Shown here piece after piece: positions 8,754 to 17,465 of a DNA stretch of 64,000 bases. The DNA is from Streptomyces sp. NRRL S-118 (GTDB lineage Bacteria; Actinomycetota; Actinomycetes; Streptomycetales; Streptomycetaceae), in assembly GCF_000716335.1 (NCBI RefSeq), contig NZ_KL591004.1:320314-384313 (forward strand). Direction: 5' to 3'. Every line of letters starts with the position of its first letter. The stretch's first letter is position 1. Made by a program: the position numbers and the translations under genes. The notes under the pieces are model-generated. The model had not been told where the DNA came from and did not search any database. It worked only from the letters and a program-made list of their open reading frames with translations.

Positions 8754-9875
8754 TCAGGCCGTGACCGTCGTGCCCGCTTCGGTGAGCGAGGGGTAGTCGG
8801 TGTAGCCGGTCTCGCCGCCCTCGTACATCCAGCCGTTGTCGCGCAGCGGGTTGAGCGGTGCGCCGGTCCGCAGCCGTTGGACCAGGTCGGGGTTGGCCAT
8901 GAAGGCCCGGCCGAGCGCGATCAGGTCGGCACCGGCGGCCAGCAGCCGCTCGCCCGCCTGCCTGCCACCATCGGCGGGCAGCGGACCACCCCATCCCAGG
9001 GCCGGGTTTGCGACCAGTGTGCCGGTCCACCTCTTGCGGATCTCCTGCCACAGCGGGTCATCGGGGTCGGCGAACACGGTGTGCAGGTAGGCGAGACGGT
9101 CATCGGCGAGAGCGTCGACGAGCGCCGGATAGAGCTGCTTCGTCTCGCCCTCCTCAATGCCGTTGATGGTGTTTCCGGGAGAGATGCGCAGGCCGACCCG
9201 CTCGGGTCCGATGGCCGCGGCGACCGCCCGCACCACCTCGACGACGAACCGGATGCGGCCGGTGATCGAGCTGCCGTAGGCGTCGGTGCGGTGGTTGGTG
9301 TTCCGTGCCATGAACTGGTGCAGGAGGTGGCCGTTGGCGGCGTGCACCTCCACCCCGGCGAAGCCGGCATCGACGGCGTTGCGGGCGGCAGTGGCGAAGT
9401 CGGCCACGGTCGACCGGATGTCGGCGACGGTCATTTCCCGGGGCACGACGGCGTCCTTGCGCCCGCTCGGCGTGTGGATGGTTTCCGGGAGCGGGACGGG
9501 GGAGGGCGCCACCGGCACCAGACCGCTGTTGTCGGGGTGGCCGACCCGGCCGCCGTGCTGGAGCTGGAGGAACATCCGGCCGCCCGCGGCGTGGACCGCG
9601 CCGGTGACCAGCCGCCAGCCGGCCACCTGGGCGTCATCGTGGATCCCGGGGATGTTGGGGTACGTCTGCCCCACCGCGTTGGGCGTGGTCGCCTCGGCGA
9701 TGATCAGTCCGGCGGAGGCGCGCTGCGCGTAGTACGTGGCCATGAGCGGCTGCGGGACGCCGTCGGCACCGGCGCGGTTGCGGGTCAACGGCGCCATGAC
9801 GAGCCGGTTGGGCAGGCGCAGGGCACCGAGGCGGGCGGGCTGGAACAGGCGGGATTTCTCCGGTGCGTTTGTCAT
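8754..9875 (-). CDS. Old Yellow Enzyme-family FMN ene-reductase
   Basis: A 373-residue NADPH/FMN oxidoreductase of the OYE (NemA-like alkene reductase) family. Visible family marks are the N-terminal [20 protein letters not shown] with TRNRAG, the active-site segment [15 protein letters not shown] followed by NHRTDAYG, and the FMN-phosphate loop [17 protein letters not shown] near the C-terminus. Such enzymes reduce activated C=C bonds of electrophiles in the cytoplasm and are often induced by electrophilic or redox stress. The start is the ATG at 9875, opposite a divergent MerR regulator whose probable operator lies within its promoter. Its length is normal and nothing is broken. Confidence 0.93.
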   Translation of the reverse strand: MTNAPEKSRLFQPARLGALRLPNRLVMAPLTRNRAGADGVPQPLMATYYAQRASAGLIIAEATTPNAVGQTYPNIPGIHDDAQVAGWRLVTGAVHAAGGRMFLQLQHGGRVGHPDNSGLVPVAPSPVPLPETIHTPSGRKDAVVPREMTVADIRSTVADFATAARNAVDAGFAGVEVHAANGHLLHQFMARNTNHRTDAYGSSITGRIRFVVEVVRAVAAAIGPERVGLRISPGNTINGIEEGETKQLYPALVDALADDRLAYLHTVFADPDDPLWQEIRKRWTGTLVANPALGWGGPLPADGGRQAGERLLAAGADLIALGRAFMANPDLVQRLRTGAPLNPLRDNGWMYEGGETGYTDYPSLTEAGTTVTA

Positions 9876-9892
9876 GCCGGTACGGTAGAAGT

Positions 9893-9906
9893 TGACATCA
9901 GTGTCA
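9893..9906. promoter_or_regulatory. MerR-type operator in the ene-reductase promoter
   Basis: The dyad TGACA-TCAG-TGTCA is perfect. On the minus strand it sits between a candidate -35 (TTGAGC) and -10 (TACCGT) separated by about 20 bp, the over-long spacer expected for MerR-activated promoters. The MerR gene starts 36 bp away on the other strand. Confidence 0.6.
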
Positions 9907-9941
9907 GGCTCAAGTCCTCGGACCGACAGGCGAGGTGTGTG

Positions 9942-10331
9942 ATGCGGATCGGCGAACTGGCCCGGCGTACCGGAGTGAGCGAGCGGTCGCTGCGCTACTA
10001 CGAGACACAGGGCCTGCTGACCGCCGAGCGCACCCCGGGCGGCCAGCGAATCTACGGCGACTGGGCCGTCGACCGGGTCATCCGTATCCAGGTTCTCTAC
10101 GCGGCCGGCCTCCACAGCAGGAAGATCGCCCAGCTCCTCCCCTGTATGCGCGACACGGACGGCGGCCCCTCCGAGATCGCCACCGCGCGCCTGGTCGCCG
10201 ACCTCACCACGGAACGGGACCGCATCGACCGCGTGATCACCGATCTGCTCCGCTCCCGCGAGGTCCTGGACGAGGTGATCACGGCGGCGTCGGGTGCGTC
10301 CGCCCCCACATCGCCTCTTCCGGCGCGTTAG
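9942..10331 (+). CDS. MerR-family transcriptional regulator
   Basis: A 129-residue regulator. The N-terminal winged helix is classic Mer[21 protein letters not shown] followed by the [13 protein letters not shown] wing. A coiled-coil dimerisation helix lies at about residues 85-115. There is a single cysteine at about residue 69 (LLPCMRDTD) and no CxC or paired-Cys metal site, so a metal sensor is unlikely; an electrophile or ligand sensor fits better. It is divergent from the OYE ene-reductase and is the likely activator of that gene through the dyad at 9893-9906. Confidence 0.93.
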   Translation: MRIGELARRTGVSERSLRYYETQGLLTAERTPGGQRIYGDWAVDRVIRIQVLYAAGLHSRKIAQLLPCMRDTDGGPSEIATARLVADLTTERDRIDRVITDLLRSREVLDEVITAASGASAPTSPLPAR

Positions 10332-10389
10332 CGCGCCACTTGGCGCCCCGGGGCCGGCAAGGCGGACGACGGCGCGGTGTACCGCGCCC

Positions 10390-10725
10390 TCACGGCCGGT
10401 CTTGGGAAACAACCGGATACCCGTGCAATACCGAGCTCAAGACGTCCCGCCTGCACAACCTATCCGCGCCAGCCCCGGTCAGCGTGACCTTGCCGGAGTG
10501 GACGGTATCCAGCTGGTCGGCCTGCCTGCCGTACCACTCGATGGAAGACAGTCGGAGTCTGGCGGTGGTCCTGGGGTGCTGGAACACCATGCCCAGCCGG
10601 GCTGTGCCTTCGATGCACCGAACCACACACACGGCGACGTCATCTGCTGCGCCGGCATGACCTGGGGTCAGGGACTCGATGAATTCGATGCTGAGAGTCG
10701 CCCCCTCGGCCCGGCTATCCAGCAC
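10390..10725 (-). CDS. small hypothetical protein (possible orphan immunity protein)
   Basis: The predicted product has 111 residues and starts at GTG 10725. A strong GAGGAGG ribosome site lies 9 nt upstream, which decides the start. The sequence looks beta-rich and soluble (VAVCVVRCIEGTARLGMVF, then SSIEWYGRQADQLDTVHSGK and VTLTGAGADRL). I do not recognise a named family. It lies behind an RHS toxin/immunity pair and immediately after a stretch with a decayed RHS fragment, so an orphaned immunity gene or a displaced-toxin remnant is a reasonable inference. A short frameshifted reading frame ends 1 bp before its start. Confidence 0.55.
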   Translation of the reverse strand: MLDSRAEGATLSIEFIESLTPGHAGAADDVAVCVVRCIEGTARLGMVFQHPRTTARLRLSSIEWYGRQADQLDTVHSGKVTLTGAGADRLCRRDVLSSVLHGYPVVSQDRP

Positions 10726-10726
10726 G

Positions 10727-10806
10727 TCAGTGCGCCTCCTCGGCGAAGCGGGCGATCTGTTCCGCAGTAGGTTTGCTACGTCGTATTCATGGACGGGGTC
10801 GATGTC
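10727..10806 (-). pseudogene. frameshifted gene fragment
   Basis: On the minus strand, DIDPVHEYDV (from 10806) and SKPTAEQIARFAEEAH plus stop (10727-10729) join into one sensible peptide if a single-base deletion near 10780 is repaired. The second part carries the Shine-Dalgarno for the next gene. It looks like the decayed 3' end of a small gene. Confidence 0.3.
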
Positions 10807-11034
10807 CCCGCTGCCAAGCAGCCCGCCGGCCATTCGGCTTCGCGGCAACGTTCCTGACGCGGATCCCGTCCACGGCAGTGCCTCCCGCCCTCCGGGAGGG
10901 GGTCGGTGCCAGTGTCCTTCCGGTGCTGGAGCGCAAGCGAAACCGCCGAATGTTCGGGATCTTTCCATAGAGCTTTACGAGGTCTCCGGCATTCGACAGC
11001 TTCAGATCATCGGTCGTAGCAGTAGTGCTGGGTT

Positions 11035-11106
11035 CTGTCTGGGGGAGGGCGGAGCGCGTGGTCCCAAGTCATGGTGACGTTCGATGACCGGCTCGCCAGT
11101 GTGCCC
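11035..11106 (-). pseudogene. RHS core remnant
   Basis: Minus-strand translation gives NVTMTWDHA-LRP-DRTQ, which aligns with residues NIVLTWDHAGLRP-TQTER of the intact RHS protein (coded at about 12335-12395). The fragment is cut off by stop codons and lies beyond the barstar-like gene, as expected for the stump left when an older C-terminal toxin tip was displaced. The rest of 10807-11128 is decayed sequence with no open gene. Confidence 0.6.
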
Positions 11107-11128
11107 TTGCCGGCTTCCGGGAGGCGAA

Positions 11129-11599
11129 CTAATCCTGAAAACTTTGAAGCAGATTCGTAAGGTCTGATTCGGAATCCTTGGAGCAGGAGAGGACGACTGT
11201 GAATCTGCTGAGTGTCGATCCCTCGGGCCGCTTCACGTAAGACCATCGTCGACCCGCACGCCAGAGTGTCCTGAAAAATTCGTCGCGGGCAGCGTTGTCT
11301 TCGCGCAGAGCACGGTCTGCGGATCTTACGATCACGACATGGTGGTCTACTGAGAGCCATTGAAGATCCCGAAGGCAATCGTAGACGGCGTTCCAATTCC
11401 AGCCGAAATATTCGGGGAACTTCAATGACTCCTGGAGGTTTTGAAACGCCGAGAACTCGTCGGGAATTTCTTGCCCTTCCAGGTGTGCCACATAAAAGCG
11501 GCCCTGTATCGGGAGGAGCTCGTCGATCGGCACGCCGCCGCCCGTCGTGATGATATGCATCCATGGATCGATATGGATGGCGATTGCCTCTTCTTTCAT
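11129..11599 (-). CDS. barstar-like RNase inhibitor (immunity protein)
   Basis: A 156-residue protein with the barstar fold signature: an N-terminal strand and helix, then FSAFQNLQESLKFPEYFGWN with WNAVYDCLRDL, the part of barstar that contacts barnase. It would bind and block the RNase tip of the upstream RHS protein inside the producing cell. The ATG at 11599 overlaps the RHS stop (ATGA), so toxin and inhibitor are translationally coupled; an in-frame ATG at 11611 is possible but lies within the toxin gene. Base composition is clearly lower than its surroundings: 11161-11220 has 32 G+C in 60 bases, against about 44 in 60 within the RHS core. This points to transfer together with the toxin tip. 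Confidence 0.85.
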   Translation of the reverse strand: MKEEAIAIHIDPWMHIITTGGGVPIDELLPIQGRFYVAHLEGQEIPDEFSAFQNLQESLKFPEYFGWNWNAVYDCLRDLQWLSVDHHVVIVRSADRALREDNAARDEFFRTLWRAGRRWSYVKRPEGSTLSRFTVVLSCSKDSESDLTNLLQSFQD

Positions 11600-14500
11600 T
11601 GCTCTGCCCATCTAGGACTTTCCGCAACAATGTACGTCTGATAGTGGGTTGGAGTATAGTATGAGGACCCATCGCTGCCGAACACCCATCGCTCGCCACC
11701 TGGTTCGGGGTTATCCGGAGACGGATAGGTCCCATATTCTTGGTATGTTATCGGATTGCCTGATGGGTCGTGAGTGGGGAGTCGGTATCCGTCGTTTTTC
11801 CCGTTGTTCTCAAACGGCTCCACCCACCACTTCGGTCCATGGAATCCCGGCCCACCCCACCATCCAAGATTAAAATTCTTCATGTCCTGGAGGACTATCA
11901 TGGCCTCTTTCGGGATTGAGTCAGGCACCCAGCCCTTAAGTTTGCTGACGTTCCCCAAAGTTTTCCCTGGAGCGAACTCCTTGCAGCCTGACAGCCCGAT
12001 GGGGTCAGCCCACGTGTGTGGATTGCGAACGTACGTCGCGGGGTTCGGGGCCGGGCTCAGCCCCAGCGGATCCGGGCTCAGGTAGCGAGCCGATTCCGGG
12101 TCGTAGTAGCGGAAGTAGTTGTAGTGGAGGCCCGACTCCGGGTCGAAGTACTGGCCGGGGAAGCGGAGCGGGGTGTACGCCGTGGCGTCGCGGTTCCAGG
12201 TCGTCGTGCCCCAGAGGGTCGTGCGGGTGCGCCAGGCCAGGTCGCCCGACTCGTCGACGAGTTCCGTCGGGGTGCCGATCAGGTCGGTGACGATGGCGAA
12301 GAAGCGTTCGTCGTCCGTGTCCGTGCGGCGTTCCGTCTGGGTGAGGGGGCGCAGCCCTGCGTGGTCCCAGGTCAGGACGATGTTCGCGGTCGTCTGCTCG
12401 CAGAGGGTCGCGCCGTCCCAGGTGAAGTGGATTGTTTCCAGATCCGAGTGCTTGGATGTCCGGCGGCCCAGCGGGTCGTACGCGTAGCGCCAGACCGTGC
12501 CGTCGGGTGTCGTCACCGACGTCAGCCGGTCCTCCGCGTCCCACTCGTAGCGCCAGGTGTCCGGCTTGCGGGACAGGCGGGTCCTCTGCCGCAGGACGAT
12601 CCGGCCCTGGGCGTCATGTTCGTAGCGGACGGCGCCCGCGCGGGTGATGCGGGTGCCCTCATAGGCACGCGGGCCCGTCACGTCGTGGGCCGGGTGGGCG
12701 GACGGCCAGTCCGCCTCCGTCTGGTTGCCCGCCTCGTCGTACGCGTACCGCTCCGTCCACCGGTCCGCCCGCACCGCCGTGACCCGGCCGGCACCGTCGA
12801 GGTCGAAGCTGCGTGTGCCCGAGAGGCCGTCCGTGACGGAGACGAGCCCTCCGTCGGGACGGTAGTCGTACGCCCGATGCTGTAGACGGCCACCCCGGGA
12901 CGTGACCTCCTGGGCCGTCAGCCGGCTCACCGCGTCGTACGACGACGTCAGCGACACGACGTCCGAGACCGTGCGCTCCACCTCCCGCCCCAGCGCGTCG
13001 AAGGCGAAGGCGAGTTCCCGGCCGGACGTGGTAAGCCCCCTCCTGCGGCCCGCCGCGTCGTAGGACCACGTGCTGACCGAACCGCCCGGCGTCGTCCTCC
13101 CCACCCTGCGGCCGAGCTCGTCGTACGCGTACGACAGCGTCCGGCCGTTGACGGTTTCCGACTTCAGACGGCCGTGGCGGTCCCGGAGGCGCTCCAGCCT
13201 CGCGTCCGGGTTCGTTGCCACCGCCAGTTCGTCGAAGACGTCGTACTCGTAGGTGCTGACCGCCCCTTCGGCGTCCTTGCGTACGATCCGGCCGAAAACG
13301 TCACGCTCCAACCGGACCGTCTGCCCCAGGCCGTTCGTGCGGGAGATCAGGCGGCCCGCCGCGTCATGCGCGTAGGTCAGGGCGCGGCCGTCGAAGTCCG
13401 TTTCGGAGGTGAGACGGCCCGCCGGGTCGTAGGCGTAGTCCCACGTGAGGCCCTGCGGGTTCGTCACCCGTGTCAGCCGCAGGTTCGTGTCGTGTGAGAA
13501 CTCGTAGCGCACGCCGTCCGGGCCGGTCCGGGCCGTCAGCAGGTCGAAGTCCGTGTACTCGAACCGGGTCACCGAGCCCATGGCGTCCGTGTGGGACAGG
13601 CAGTTGCCCTCGCCGTCGTACGTCCACGACTGCTCTGTGCCGTCCGGTTCCGTGCGCCGGGCCGGTTTGCCCTCGACGGTCCATTCGAGGCGGGTCACCG
13701 AGCCCAGCGGATCGGTGATGGTGACCGGACGGCCGAAGCCGTCGCGTTCGTAGTGGACGGTCGCCCCGAGCGGGTCGGTGATCGTGACCGGCAGGCCGGC
13801 GCCGTCGCAGCGCAGGGCGGTCGAGTGGCCGAGCACGTCGGTGATCGTCGTCAGGTGGCCCTGCGCGTCGTACGCGAAGCGGGTCGTCGCCCCGGCGGAG
13901 TCGGTGACCGAGGTGCGGTTGCCCTTCTCGTCGTACGTCTGGCGTACCACCGTGCCGTCCGCGCCGCGCACCCGGACCGGCAGGCCCAGCGCGTCGTACT
14001 CGGCGGATATCTCGCGGCCGTCCGGTCTCACCACTGCACTCAGCCGACCGCCGTCGTCGTAGGTGAAGCGGGTGACGTGGCCGAGCGGGTCCGTGCGGGA
14101 CAGGAGCCGGTTGTACCGGTCGTACTCGGAGCGGACGACCGCCCCGAGGGGGTCGATCTCGCCGACGACCTGCATCCGTTCGTTGACGAGGAAGCGGGTC
14201 GTGTGGCCCAGGCCGTCGGTGACGGACGTCTGCCGCAGACCGGTGTCCGCGTCCATGTCGTCCCAGGTGAAGTGGGATTCGAGGTGGCCGTTCGAGCCCG
14301 ACTGGTACACACAGCGGTGGCGGTCGTCGTAGACGTAGTCGAAGTGGCTTCCGTTGGTGTCCGTCCAGGACGTGATGCGGCCCAGTTCGTCGTAGCCGAA
14401 GCACAGGGGCCGGCCCGAGGAGTTGGTGACCTCGGTCAGATGGCCGTCCGTGTAGCCGTAGCGGAGGATCTCCTGGTCGGTGCCGTCGGGGGCGGCGCCC

Positions 14501-16191
14501 GCGAGGTGGAGGGCGGTGACGCGGCCTTCGGAGGTGGTGAGCCTCAGGTGGTAGCCGCCGTGGTGGACGATCGAGGACGGGGCGCCGGCTTGGTCGTACT
14601 CGAAGGTGGTCCAGCGGCCGTTGCGGTCGTCCAGCTGGGTCAGCAGGGCAAGGCCGGCGCCCTGCTCGGTGAAGTGCCGGACGAGGCCGGTACCGGGATC
14701 GGTGACGGTGTAAGTGTCCCCCGCGCGGTCCAGGGGCCAGCGGCGGCCGTGGGTGGGCATGACCGGCACCCCGGGCGCGGGGTGCGGGTAGGCCAGGAGG
14801 CTGCCGTCCTCGCAGACGAACACGACCCCTTCGGAGTCGATCTCCAGGCGCTGATCGATGGTGCTCGACCACGTCGGGCCGAACCATCGGCCCGCGCGGT
14901 AGGACGACTCGAAGGTTCGGGTGAAGCCCAGCGGTAAGGAGCCCGGCAGAGTGACGTCCGTCTGCGGCAGGATCATCCTGCCCGTCGCCATGTCGACGGG
15001 GTCTCCCTTGCACTGCCGGTCAGTGCACTGGCGTGACCTGTCGTGCGGATCCTCGCTGTGCCCGGCACGCCCCTTGCCGACGCCGTCCGGGGTGTTGTCC
15101 GCGCCCTTGCGGGCGAGGGACTTCAGCCCACCGGCGCCCCTGGTGCCGACGGCCTCCGGGGCCAGCCGGCCCCAGAACTCGCTCGGGTCCTCCTGGAACG
15201 CGTCCCATGCGCCCTTCACCGCCCGGTCGGGGTGGGCCGCGCTGGTCACCGCCCCGGCCAGCGTCATGTTGACGTTCTCGTAGTACTCGGCCGGGTGCGT
15301 GCGGTTGTACCCGTCGAGAGGGTGGAGCGAGCGGACGAAGTTGGTGAGACCGACCGTGCCTTTGACCGCTCCGCCCACGAAGTGCACCGTCTCGATGCCG
15401 TTGCCCATCGCGCGGTCCAGCAGGTCGAGCTTGGCGCGCTCCATGGCGGATTTCTCGGCGGGGGCGTGGGCGAGGGCCGCGGTGACGACCTGGTTGGCCC
15501 TCTCGGCGGCCGCGTCGCGCTGGCGGCGGGCGTTGTCGAGGATTTCCTGGGCCTGGTCGCGCAGCGCCTGGCCCGGGTCGGTGAAGGGAGCCGGTTCCGG
15601 CAGTGGCGCGTCGCTGGTGCGTGCCGTGTTGTAGGCGTCGACCTTCTCGTTGTGCGCGTCGACGGCCTTCCGCGAGGTTTCGTTGCCCTGCTTGAACAGG
15701 GCGATCGCTTCCCTGGCCATCCCCTGTGCCGCGGTCACCGTCGCGGCGTACGCGGTGAGCGCTGCGGCCGCGGCCTCGAAGGCGTCCGCCGCGTGCAGCC
15801 AGTCGGTGGGCAGGAGCTGGAACTTATCCCGGAAGGTGTCGGCGGCCTCGCCCTTCCAGTGGGCGGAGTCCAGTCCCTTCATGCCGGCGCCGACCATGTT
15901 GAAGGCCGCGCTGAAGTCGCGCAGGTTCTTCGCACTCGCGGTGATTTTGGACGCCTGGCCGTGGACCAGCTCACCGGCCTCCTCGCTCTGGCCGAGCTGC
16001 TTCTCACCGACTTCCGCTCCCAGCGCGGAGGCCGCGCTGTCGCCCCAGTCGGTGACCGACTCGGCGATGCCTTCCGCGCCGACGTGGTCCAGGACCTCCC
16101 CCAGGGCATCGGTGCCCTTGTCGATACCCACGCCGACGACCTTCTCGCCGGCCTCCCAGGCGTCCCCCAGCTTCCCGAGCCAGTCCGTCAT
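11596..16191 (-). CDS. WXG/RHS-repeat polymorphic toxin with RNase tip
   Basis: A 1531-residue modular toxin. Residues about 1-250 are a helical WXG100-like head (AHWKGEAADTFRDKF), linked in this family to type VII-like export. A DUF6531-like segment with DPVDMATGRMILPQTDV follows. RHS/YD repeats fill about 430-1350 (many copies of xYDxxGR). The conserved RHS end LHYNYFRYYDPESARYLSPD leads to a pretoxin DPLGL...ADPIGL motif near 1400. The tip (about 1402-1531) resembles RNase Sa/barnase: E1485 (YQEYGT), R1501 (GERWVFGSDGSSYY) and H1516 (TPTHYQTY) match the catalytic Glu-Arg-His order and spacing. The tip DNA is much less G+C-rich than the body (30 of 60 in 11701-11760). A barstar-like inhibitor gene overlaps the stop. 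Confidence 0.9.
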   Translation of the reverse strand: MTDWLGKLGDAWEAGEKVVGVGIDKGTDALGEVLDHVGAEGIAESVTDWGDSAASALGAEVGEKQLGQSEEAGELVHGQASKITASAKNLRDFSAAFNMVGAGMKGLDSAHWKGEAADTFRDKFQLLPTDWLHAADAFEAAAAALTAYAATVTAAQGMAREAIALFKQGNETSRKAVDAHNEKVDAYNTARTSDAPLPEPAPFTDPGQALRDQAQEILDNARRQRDAAAERANQVVTAALAHAPAEKSAMERAKLDLLDRAMGNGIETVHFVGGAVKGTVGLTNFVRSLHPLDGYNRTHPAEYYENVNMTLAGAVTSAAHPDRAVKGAWDAFQEDPSEFWGRLAPEAVGTRGAGGLKSLARKGADNTPDGVGKGRAGHSEDPHDRSRQCTDRQCKGDPVDMATGRMILPQTDVTLPGSLPLGFTRTFESSYRAGRWFGPTWSSTIDQRLEIDSEGVVFVCEDGSLLAYPHPAPGVPVMPTHGRRWPLDRAGDTYTVTDPGTGLVRHFTEQGAGLALLTQLDDRNGRWTTFEYDQAGAPSSIVHHGGYHLRLTTSEGRVTALHLAGAAPDGTDQEILRYGYTDGHLTEVTNSSGRPLCFGYDELGRITSWTDTNGSHFDYVYDDRHRCVYQSGSNGHLESHFTWDDMDADTGLRQTSVTDGLGHTTRFLVNERMQVVGEIDPLGAVVRSEYDRYNRLLSRTDPLGHVTRFTYDDGGRLSAVVRPDGREISAEYDALGLPVRVRGADGTVVRQTYDEKGNRTSVTDSAGATTRFAYDAQGHLTTITDVLGHSTALRCDGAGLPVTITDPLGATVHYERDGFGRPVTITDPLGSVTRLEWTVEGKPARRTEPDGTEQSWTYDGEGNCLSHTDAMGSVTRFEYTDFDLLTARTGPDGVRYEFSHDTNLRLTRVTNPQGLTWDYAYDPAGRLTSETDFDGRALTYAHDAAGRLISRTNGLGQTVRLERDVFGRIVRKDAEGAVSTYEYDVFDELAVATNPDARLERLRDRHGRLKSETVNGRTLSYAYDELGRRVGRTTPGGSVSTWSYDAAGRRRGLTTSGRELAFAFDALGREVERTVSDVVSLTSSYDAVSRLTAQEVTSRGGRLQHRAYDYRPDGGLVSVTDGLSGTRSFDLDGAGRVTAVRADRWTERYAYDEAGNQTEADWPSAHPAHDVTGPRAYEGTRITRAGAVRYEHDAQGRIVLRQRTRLSRKPDTWRYEWDAEDRLTSVTTPDGTVWRYAYDPLGRRTSKHSDLETIHFTWDGATLCEQTTANIVLTWDHAGLRPLTQTERRTDTDDERFFAIVTDLIGTPTELVDESGDLAWRTRTTLWGTTTWNRDATAYTPLRFPGQYFDPESGLHYNYFRYYDPESARYLSPDPLGLSPAPNPATYVRNPHTWADPIGLSGCKEFAPGKTLGNVSKLKGWVPDSIPKEAMIVLQDMKNFNLGWWGGPGFHGPKWWVEPFENNGKNDGYRLPTHDPSGNPITYQEYGTYPSPDNPEPGGERWVFGSDGSSYYTPTHYQTYIVAESPRWAEQ

Positions 16192-16836
16192 CTACTCGCT
16201 CCCCCAAGCCGGCCGCTCGCCTCGCTCGATCGCCTCCCGGGTGGGGCCGAACGTCTCGCGCATGCGCTCGTCCACGGCCTCACGCAGCGCCGGGTCCAAG
16301 GCACCGCTGTTCTCCATCGAGTCCAGAGCGGCGTCCTCGAGGTCGTAGCCGGTGTCCTTCCACGTCTGCTCGACGTTCCGGTGCGCCGCCGCCATCGACT
16401 CCGGGCTGTAGTCCGCGTTGTCGCCCGTCCTCTGGGACTTGATGTCGTCCCAGTCCTTGGCCTTGACCTCGTCCTCGCTGAGGTGCGGATTGCCGTTCAG
16501 CCCATTCACGGCGATCTTGACGGTGTCCTTGACGTACTGCTCCTGCTCGTGGAAGGCCCCCGCGGACAACCCGATGGCCGAGACGAAGCCGTTGCCGCGC
16601 TGCATCAGCTCCCGGACACCCCACTCCCAGCGCTCGCAGAATGTCTTGAACCCGGCGGTCAGTCCCGCATGACCCAACTCCAGGCTGGTCAAGGTCAGGT
16701 CGGAGAACCCGCGACCGGTGGTCGCCTCGCCGATCATGCCGAGGTCCTTGAGTTCCCCGTGCGCCTTGTCGATGCCTGCCGCGATCAGCCGGAAGCCGGC
16801 ATTCGACGCCGCGAGATCGGGATCCGTACCGCTCAC
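16192..16836 (-). CDS. toxin-locus partner protein, helical
   Basis: A 214-residue protein starting at GTG 16836, chosen because a GGGGGGAAG ribosome site lies just upstream and the start overlaps the stop of the SseB-like gene (GTGA). It is largely helical in the first 110 residues (AASNAGFRLIAAGIDKAHGE, then SLELGHAGLTAGFKTFCERW), resembling WXG/ESX-type secretion partners, with an acidic C-terminal half (DWDDIKSQRTGDNADYSPES). Its stop directly adjoins the RHS toxin start at 16191. An ESX-like chaperone or co-secreted partner of the toxin is the best inference; I cannot assign a named family. Confidence 0.7.
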   Translation of the reverse strand: MSGTDPDLAASNAGFRLIAAGIDKAHGELKDLGMIGEATTGRGFSDLTLTSLELGHAGLTAGFKTFCERWEWGVRELMQRGNGFVSAIGLSAGAFHEQEQYVKDTVKIAVNGLNGNPHLSEDEVKAKDWDDIKSQRTGDNADYSPESMAAAHRNVEQTWKDTGYDLEDAALDSMENSGALDPALREAVDERMRETFGPTREAIERGERPAWGSE

Positions 16837-17303
16837 TGCTTCCCCCCGAGTTCCACCACCGCCGCGTCCGGCACGATGCCCTCCACCGGCGGGAACACCA
16901 CGCCGTCCTCGCTGCCCGCGTCCAGCGCCACACCCGCCGGTACCCCCAGCTTCGGCACCAGCACATCCAGCAGCCGCGCCCCCAGCACCGCCCGGTACTC
17001 CCACTCCCGCCCGGCCTCACCACGTGCATGTGCGAACCGTGCCAGCGTCTCCTCGTTCGAGAACGCGCAGATCCACCGGACCCCGCCGTGTTCGGCGATC
17101 CAGGGACCCCCGTGCGGATCGACCGGTACCAGCACGGCCGTACGCCGGAACTCGCCCAGCAGGGCGGCGAACTCCCGCCGCGCTGACGTGAGGGAAGGCG
17201 GTTCGAGTGGTGTGGAAGGCGCCGGCGCCGGACACCTCGGTCCGTCCAGCAGATCCGCCAGCCGCGAGGGCCGGCCGGATGGCGACTCGTCCGCTGTGGT
17301 CAT
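16833..17303 (-). CDS. SseB-like protein upstream of RHS toxin
   Basis: Reading from ATG 17303 gives 156 residues (MTTADESPSGRPSRLADLL). The central part, REFAALLGEFRRTAVLVPVD, then GVRWICAFSNEETLARFA and LLDVLVPKLGVPAGVALD, matches the SseB N-terminal-domain family. In streptomycetes this family often opens ESX-type toxin operons and may act as a chaperone or enhancer. It is the first gene of a four-gene operon: SseB-like, helical partner, RHS toxin and barstar, with overlapping or abutting joints. An in-frame ATG at 17333 would add ten residues. It has no signal peptide. Confidence 0.8.
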   Translation of the reverse strand: MTTADESPSGRPSRLADLLDGPRCPAPAPSTPLEPPSLTSARREFAALLGEFRRTAVLVPVDPHGGPWIAEHGGVRWICAFSNEETLARFAHARGEAGREWEYRAVLGARLLDVLVPKLGVPAGVALDAGSEDGVVFPPVEGIVPDAAVVELGGKQ

Positions 17304-17413
17304 GTCCCCGTTCACGGTCACGACGGGGATCATCACACGGTCGGATTTTCGATTGCAATGAGTTGTCTCGGAAACGGCTGGATGCAGTACCGCCGCACTG
17401 CCGCACACGACAA

Positions 17414-17443
17414 GACCGCCGCCCTCCGGGGAGGGCGGCGGTC
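17414..17443. terminator. terminator after metG
   Basis: Perfect 14-bp G+C-rich inverted repeat (17414-17427 and 17430-17443), about 20 bp past the metG stop. It insulates metG from the toxin operon that starts downstream on the same strand. Confidence 0.8.
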
Positions 17444-17465
17444 GTGGTGGTGGGGCGGGGGGACG

